Of a stretch of 64,000 bases of DNA, positions 60,094 through 64,000 are shown piece after piece. The DNA is taken from the NCBI GenBank assembly GCA_029582265.1, contig CM055822.1, positions 8,259,700 through 8,323,699 of the forward strand. The letters run 5' to 3'. Origin of the DNA: Zoroaster sp. YZ-2022. Lineage: Eukaryota > Echinodermata > Asteroidea > Forcipulatida > Zoroasteridae. The translations under genes were made by a program, and so were the position numbers. How positions within the stretch are numbered: position 1 is the stretch's first letter; the number at the start of each line of letters is the position of its first letter. Under the pieces are notes generated by a model. That model saw only the letters and a program-made list of their open reading frames with translations. It made no database searches and was not told the origin of the DNA.

Positions 60094-60668
60094 TTTTGTT
60101 TGGCCTTACCTGTCTAACACACATCTTCACAATGTATGTAACAACACAAGCACGGTTCATACCGTTAAAAACAGGAAACTGAAAACGGTAAAACAAACCG
60201 AACACCCTATTTGCTTAGATATACTGAAAACAGCAAATAATCTCTTCTGCCCTATTTTTTATGAACAAAATTAATAATCAGCAAAAAGGGTAGATAAACC
60301 GTTTGTTTACCCTATTTGATTTTACCTTAAAAATTAAAAGGGGTAGGCCTATATGTAGTCAATCCCTTGACCTATTTTTCTTTTTCCCGTTGCCAGCAGA
60401 GCTGCGCACATGCACATGAGTGATTGCTCGCCCACGCTGGTACGTGTTCAAACATGGCAACCTTCACTCAGTAATGGAATTGCTCATCTAAGATGAGAAA
60501 TTTGTTTTGTTTTGGGAATGGGGTTTCATTATTTCAAATAGCACTACCCGATTGTATAATTACCGGAATATTTTTAAGTTCATTGAAAGATTCAATCGAG
60601 TATTCAAATAAATACATAATCTGGAGCGCAACATATCTTTTACAAAATATAACAATGAATTGTTTGAG

Positions 60669-60912
60669 TGCATTCCTTCCCATGGGTGGAAGTTGTCTGA
60701 ATCTAATCCCGCTTGGTAATTTCACAACAGTATTGAGAGTGTGAAAGCTCCAAGCGGCAATTCTGTAAAATTCATTTGTCATGCTTACAAATTATGGATT
60801 TAAATTCATTAAGTAATATATTTTGCATTAAATTACACTCTAATTACTGTTTTGAAAGCACTGTTAAAGCGACAATCGATTCTGACAACTTCCACCCATG
60901 GAAGGGATGTCA
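60669..60912. mobile_element. fold-back element, ccatgggtggaagttgtc arms
   Basis: 'cccatgggtggaagttgtct' near 60679 is inverted at 'gacaacttccacccatgg' near 60885. The arms are about 38 bp. No coding. Confidence 0.5.
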
Positions 60913-61329
60913 TTGAGCCATTCGTTGTCAGAGATAATACTTCGTGCTCTAGCTGATTTATTTAATTACTTGATTGAATCCAACAGTCAAAATAACAAAA
61001 AGCCAATATTGGTATCAAAATGTTGCAGAAAGGTTAGGATCTAAAGAAATGTGAAAATTTAGGCGGGAATTGGCAAGAATCTGCATTTTCATTATTGATG
61101 TACTCGTCGCTTTTTGTGAATGAAATCCTTAGGCCGGTTTAAAATCAATTTAGTTTTCATAAGTTATCGACTATGAACTTGTTTAAATTTAATTTACATG
61201 GCGATATATTTTGACAATTTAAAATATATTACCAGAAAAAGTTTTGTATCGAAATTTGTTGTGATTGTTGGACGACACTATGGTCATGACAAATTTACTT
61301 GAGCTCATTAATGTTAATAATTTTATAGG

Positions 61330-61515
61330 GTTGTTGTTGTCCTCTTTCGGCTGCTCCCGTTAGGGGTCACCACAGCGGATCATGATCCGCATATTTGATT
61401 TGGCATAGGTTTTACGCCGGATGCCATTCCTGACGCAACCCTCCCATTTATCCGGGGCTTGGGGACCGGCAGTAAGCATGCACTGGCTTGTACATCCCAG
61501 TGGGTTCAATTGGCC
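61330..61515 (+). repeat. widely distributed repeat (cccgttaggggtcaccacag)
   Basis: 'tttcggctgctcccgttagg', then 'gccggatgccattcctgacg' and 'caaccctcccatttatccgg'. I recognise near-identical sequence as a repeat family present in fish and several invertebrates, probably a LINE 3' region. It is better preserved than its surroundings. Confidence 0.6.
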
Positions 61516-62035
61516 CTCCCAATTATGAAAATAATTTTTCGGGTCAGAGCAAAAAAATGTAAAATAAAAATGTAAAATAAATAAAATCTTTGCAACAAAT
61601 TACCCCTTTCGCCGCATTTTAATTTCAACCTGGCCCAATGTGCATTCGCAATAAAACTTACATACATTGGTAAATATGATCAATGATTTCCATATAATTA
61701 TAATTTGTGAAAACATAGGTGAAAAACTGATGGTATCAAACAGTCTAATCAATTATCCTGCTTGAACTGAGGTTCACTCATTTTTAAAATTAAAATTACA
61801 AATGCATCTCGATAAACACTTGAGTGCATGCCCTACATACACAATTAAAGTGCAACAGTGTGGGACAAGTTATACATTATTAAGAACAAAATTGTTCAAA
61901 ATGCTTTCACATAAACTGATCTAAAAAAAGGTTTCTTATATACGTTGTGTCGTAATGTTTAAATCGGGTCTTACAATTATTGAGCTTGAGCGCGAAACAT
62001 TATCCCTAAACTAAACAATTTTAACCCTTGATGAG

Positions 62036-62270
62036 AATGGGTTAAATGGGGTTAAATGGGTACCTGTGAGGGCAGAGTTGGTTGATTAGCTCTATATGCG
62101 CTGTAATGGCAGCAATTGAGCTGTATACTCCCCAGGGAGCTGAGATGGTTTCAGGAATGATTTATGAGCCTTATGAGCAGGGGTAATAATATAATGCGCC
62201 TTGAGCACCACTCAGTTGGTGGATACGTGCGCTATATAAGTCCACACATTATTATTATTATTAAGAAGAG
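62036..62270 (+). mobile_element. SINE family 1, 5'-truncated
   Basis: It begins at 'aatgggttaaatggggttaaatggg' territory without the tRNA-like head. It has 'gtacctgtgagggcagagtt' and 'gctgagatggtttcaggaat' and ends gcgccttgagcaccactcag plus an ATT run. It matches 3110-3340 closely. Confidence 0.8.
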
Positions 62271-62295
62271 AACCGTTGTATAGCTATAGGGTCTT

Positions 62296-62530
62296 AAAAA
62301 TGTTTGGCTCAGAGACAGACACGATCATGAATCTCATTCTTAAAAATGTTTGGCTCAGAGGCAGACACGATCATGAATCTCATTCTTAAAAATGTTTGGC
62401 TCAGAGGCAGACACGATCATGAATCTCATTCTTAAAAATGTTTGGCTCAGAGGCAGACACGATCATGAATCTCATTCTTAAAAATGTTTAGCTCAGAGGC
62501 AGACACGATCATGAATCTCATTCTTAAAAA
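62296..62530 (+). repeat. minisatellite, 5 x 46 bp
   Basis: The 46-bp unit contains 'gacacgatcatgaatctcat' and 'aaaaatgtttggctcag'. The acgatc marker recurs at 62321, 62367, 62413, 62459 and 62505, exactly 46 bp apart. The related repeat at 31.65 kb has one copy of the unit. Confidence 0.95.
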
Positions 62531-62534
62531 TGGC

Positions 62535-62990
62535 TCGGAAAAGAGCCGTTTGGTTTAAAATTATGTGGATGCCACGCTCTTATTATGCGTTGAGTTCTGC
62601 CGATTGTGCGATGATTTGAAGGACCCAGTGAGACTGTCTACGATCCCTCTCATCTTTGATTTTGGTATGAACCAAGCTGACCCTACTGCTTTAGCTTGTG
62701 CTAGTTGGGATTTCGCCGTGGTGAGCCTCGACTGGAATCAGGCGCGTTATGAGCCAGAGGTTGTTGGGGAGAGTGTTTTATTTTCGCCAAAATGGAGGAT
62801 CAGGAACGTCTGGGGTTGGGGTGGAGGTTATAATTATTTGTGAGCTGAATTGTGCATGCATGCCTCGGTGGGGATTATCCCCCACCGAAACACCGCTTAA
62901 AACAACACTTTATGTAACATTTTGTTTTATGTTATGATGACCCCACCTCAATTTGTTTAATTAACATATCGGCAGGCTCATGGGGGGTGT
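62535..62990 (+). repeat. composite repeat shared with 31690-32130
   Basis: 'gtttggtttaaaattatgtg', 'cgatccctctcatctttgat' and 'ctggaatcaggcgcgttatg' are shared. A 92-codon plus-strand frame covers it but has no known domain. Confidence 0.65.
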
Positions 62991-63009
62991 TGAATCCCCG
63001 ATGACCCCC

Positions 63010-64000
63010 CCATAGGTACACCTGACTGCAATGTCCAGTTCCTCTGGAGAAAATGGACTGGCAAAGTGTGGCTTGTTTGGGTATTTTCGATTTGCGTTGT
63101 TTCTTTGTGGCTTTTGCTGGCTTTCCATTTAAGAGCAGCTGGTGAGCAACTTCGTTAGCTGTGGTGTTGTCATATTGGTCAGCTTTCTTTGGGTCATTGC
63201 TCAGCTAGCGAATGAAAGACCAGGATTTGTTGCTGTTTGTTATATCTGTTGATTCAACTAGAGCTTGCCATGATCTTTCGATGCTCTGATGATAGACTCA
63301 ATTAGTTTCTCATCCATATTGGAGGTTTCAGCAAAGGGTTTGTTTGGAACATTTGTTTGTACTCCTCATACAGATCTGTATTCTTAGGTGTAAGCCCTGT
63401 GACGTTATTCTTTTGCGGCACCGCGGGGATGTTTTTCCTTTAGATTTTCTTGACAAGCTTCACAGTTATCATAGTTCTCTGATCTTGGCTCAAGGCATGA
63501 GATTGCTGCATCTTTGATAAATTTACCCAGTCAGCCTTCTTAAAGTTGAAACGGCGTCTGAAAGGGCACTGTGACAGGATTGACAACCGCTTAACTTCAA
63601 TTCCACTGGGCGATGATGTGTTCTTGTATTGGATCCCAGACCATCTTTCTGCAAAGTTGAGCGATGCTAGGACTTGAAAAAGGCTAAGTCAGGGTTATAG
63701 CCTCTTTTCCATCGGGCAATGCTGAAGGAGCTGAGTAGCTTAGGGTCGTGGATGAGAATCAGTTGGTTTGCATCCATCCACTTCTCAACTTCTTCCCCAT
63801 CATAGTTTGTTTCTTTGTACCCCCATACCACATTGTGGCGCTGTGAAATCTCCTATCACTAACTGTGGCTTTTTAGATTGACTGAGTGAAGGATGGTTGA
63901 AACTGAAAGCACTGCCCGGCGGTTTATACACAGATGTTATTACGACTGTGCTAAGTTCACCTAATAATATTTCAATGTTATTGATCTCTGTCATTTCTCT
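63010..64000 (-). pseudogene. non-LTR retrotransposon endonuclease and linker, runs off the edge
   Basis: The minus strand encodes the second half of an APE-type endonuclease: VVITSVYKPPGSAFSF, then PQLVIGDF with the catalytic-loop 'GDFN' altered (about 63845-63865). A KR(L)YPD-like 'RWKRGYNPD' region (about 63690-63715) and PFRRRFNFKKADW (about 63525-63565) follow. The linker has SWSFIR..LSNDPKKADQYDN and NEVAHQLLLNGKPAK (about 63115-63200). Several frameshifts. The reverse transcriptase that should follow is replaced by the composite repeat. The element's 5' end is beyond the window. Confidence 0.8.

Overview
This window looks like AT-rich nuclear DNA from a marine invertebrate. The long introns, GT-AG micro-exons, many decayed retrotransposons, tRNA-derived SINEs with (ATT)n tails and small inverted-repeat transposons all fit. 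The mix of L1/Tx1-like and CR1/L2-like LINEs, an integrase-first (GMR1-like) Ty3/gypsy element and multiplied single-LRR exons suggests an echinoderm or another invertebrate deuterostome, but the sequence alone does not prove it. There is no prokaryotic gene organisation, rRNA or CRISPR, and no functional tRNA gene was found.

Layout. About 0.3-6.1 kb holds candidate exons of an unrecognised minus-strand gene, with a SINE in one intron. From 7.3 to 12.0 kb is a nest of inverted-repeat DNA elements: a mariner-like MITE, a TTAA-flanked MITE, a 428-bp MITE with an 8-bp target duplication, and an inverted second copy of that MITE split by two later insertions. From 12.1 to 17.5 kb are dispersed repeats, a clean hAT-type MITE (15987-16602) and another inverted-repeat element (16864-17481). 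From 17.8 to 20.0 kb, and again from 39.0 to 41.4 kb and 48.8 to 49.3 kb, there is a duplicated locus with 72-nt exons each encoding one leucine-rich repeat. Only one of the five copies (40173-40244) keeps both splice sites and an open frame.

From 20.7 to 27.0 kb are two plus-strand non-LTR retrotransposons. The second is L1/Tx1-like, and about 535 bp of its ORF2 is cleanly inverted in place. From 27.1 to 33 kb are a full-length TTAA MITE, SINEs and a minus-strand reverse-transcriptase fragment. From 32.3 to 37.9 kb is one minus-strand Ty3/gypsy element in the order protease, integrase, reverse transcriptase, broken by a SINE, a palindromic MITE, a G-rich repeat and a 5'-truncated CR1/L2 LINE. 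That LINE is itself split by a hAT-type MITE with a perfect 8-bp duplication and ends in a run of about 100 TTA triplets. From 41.7 to 53.7 kb are dispersed repeats and copies of locus-specific intron sequence. The last kilobase (63.0-64.0 kb) is the endonuclease end of a minus-strand LINE that leaves the window, preceded by a 5 x 46-bp minisatellite.

Nothing in the window is a complete intact protein gene. The biology here is in the transposon stratigraphy, the multiplied LRR exons and the minus-strand multi-exon gene at the left edge.
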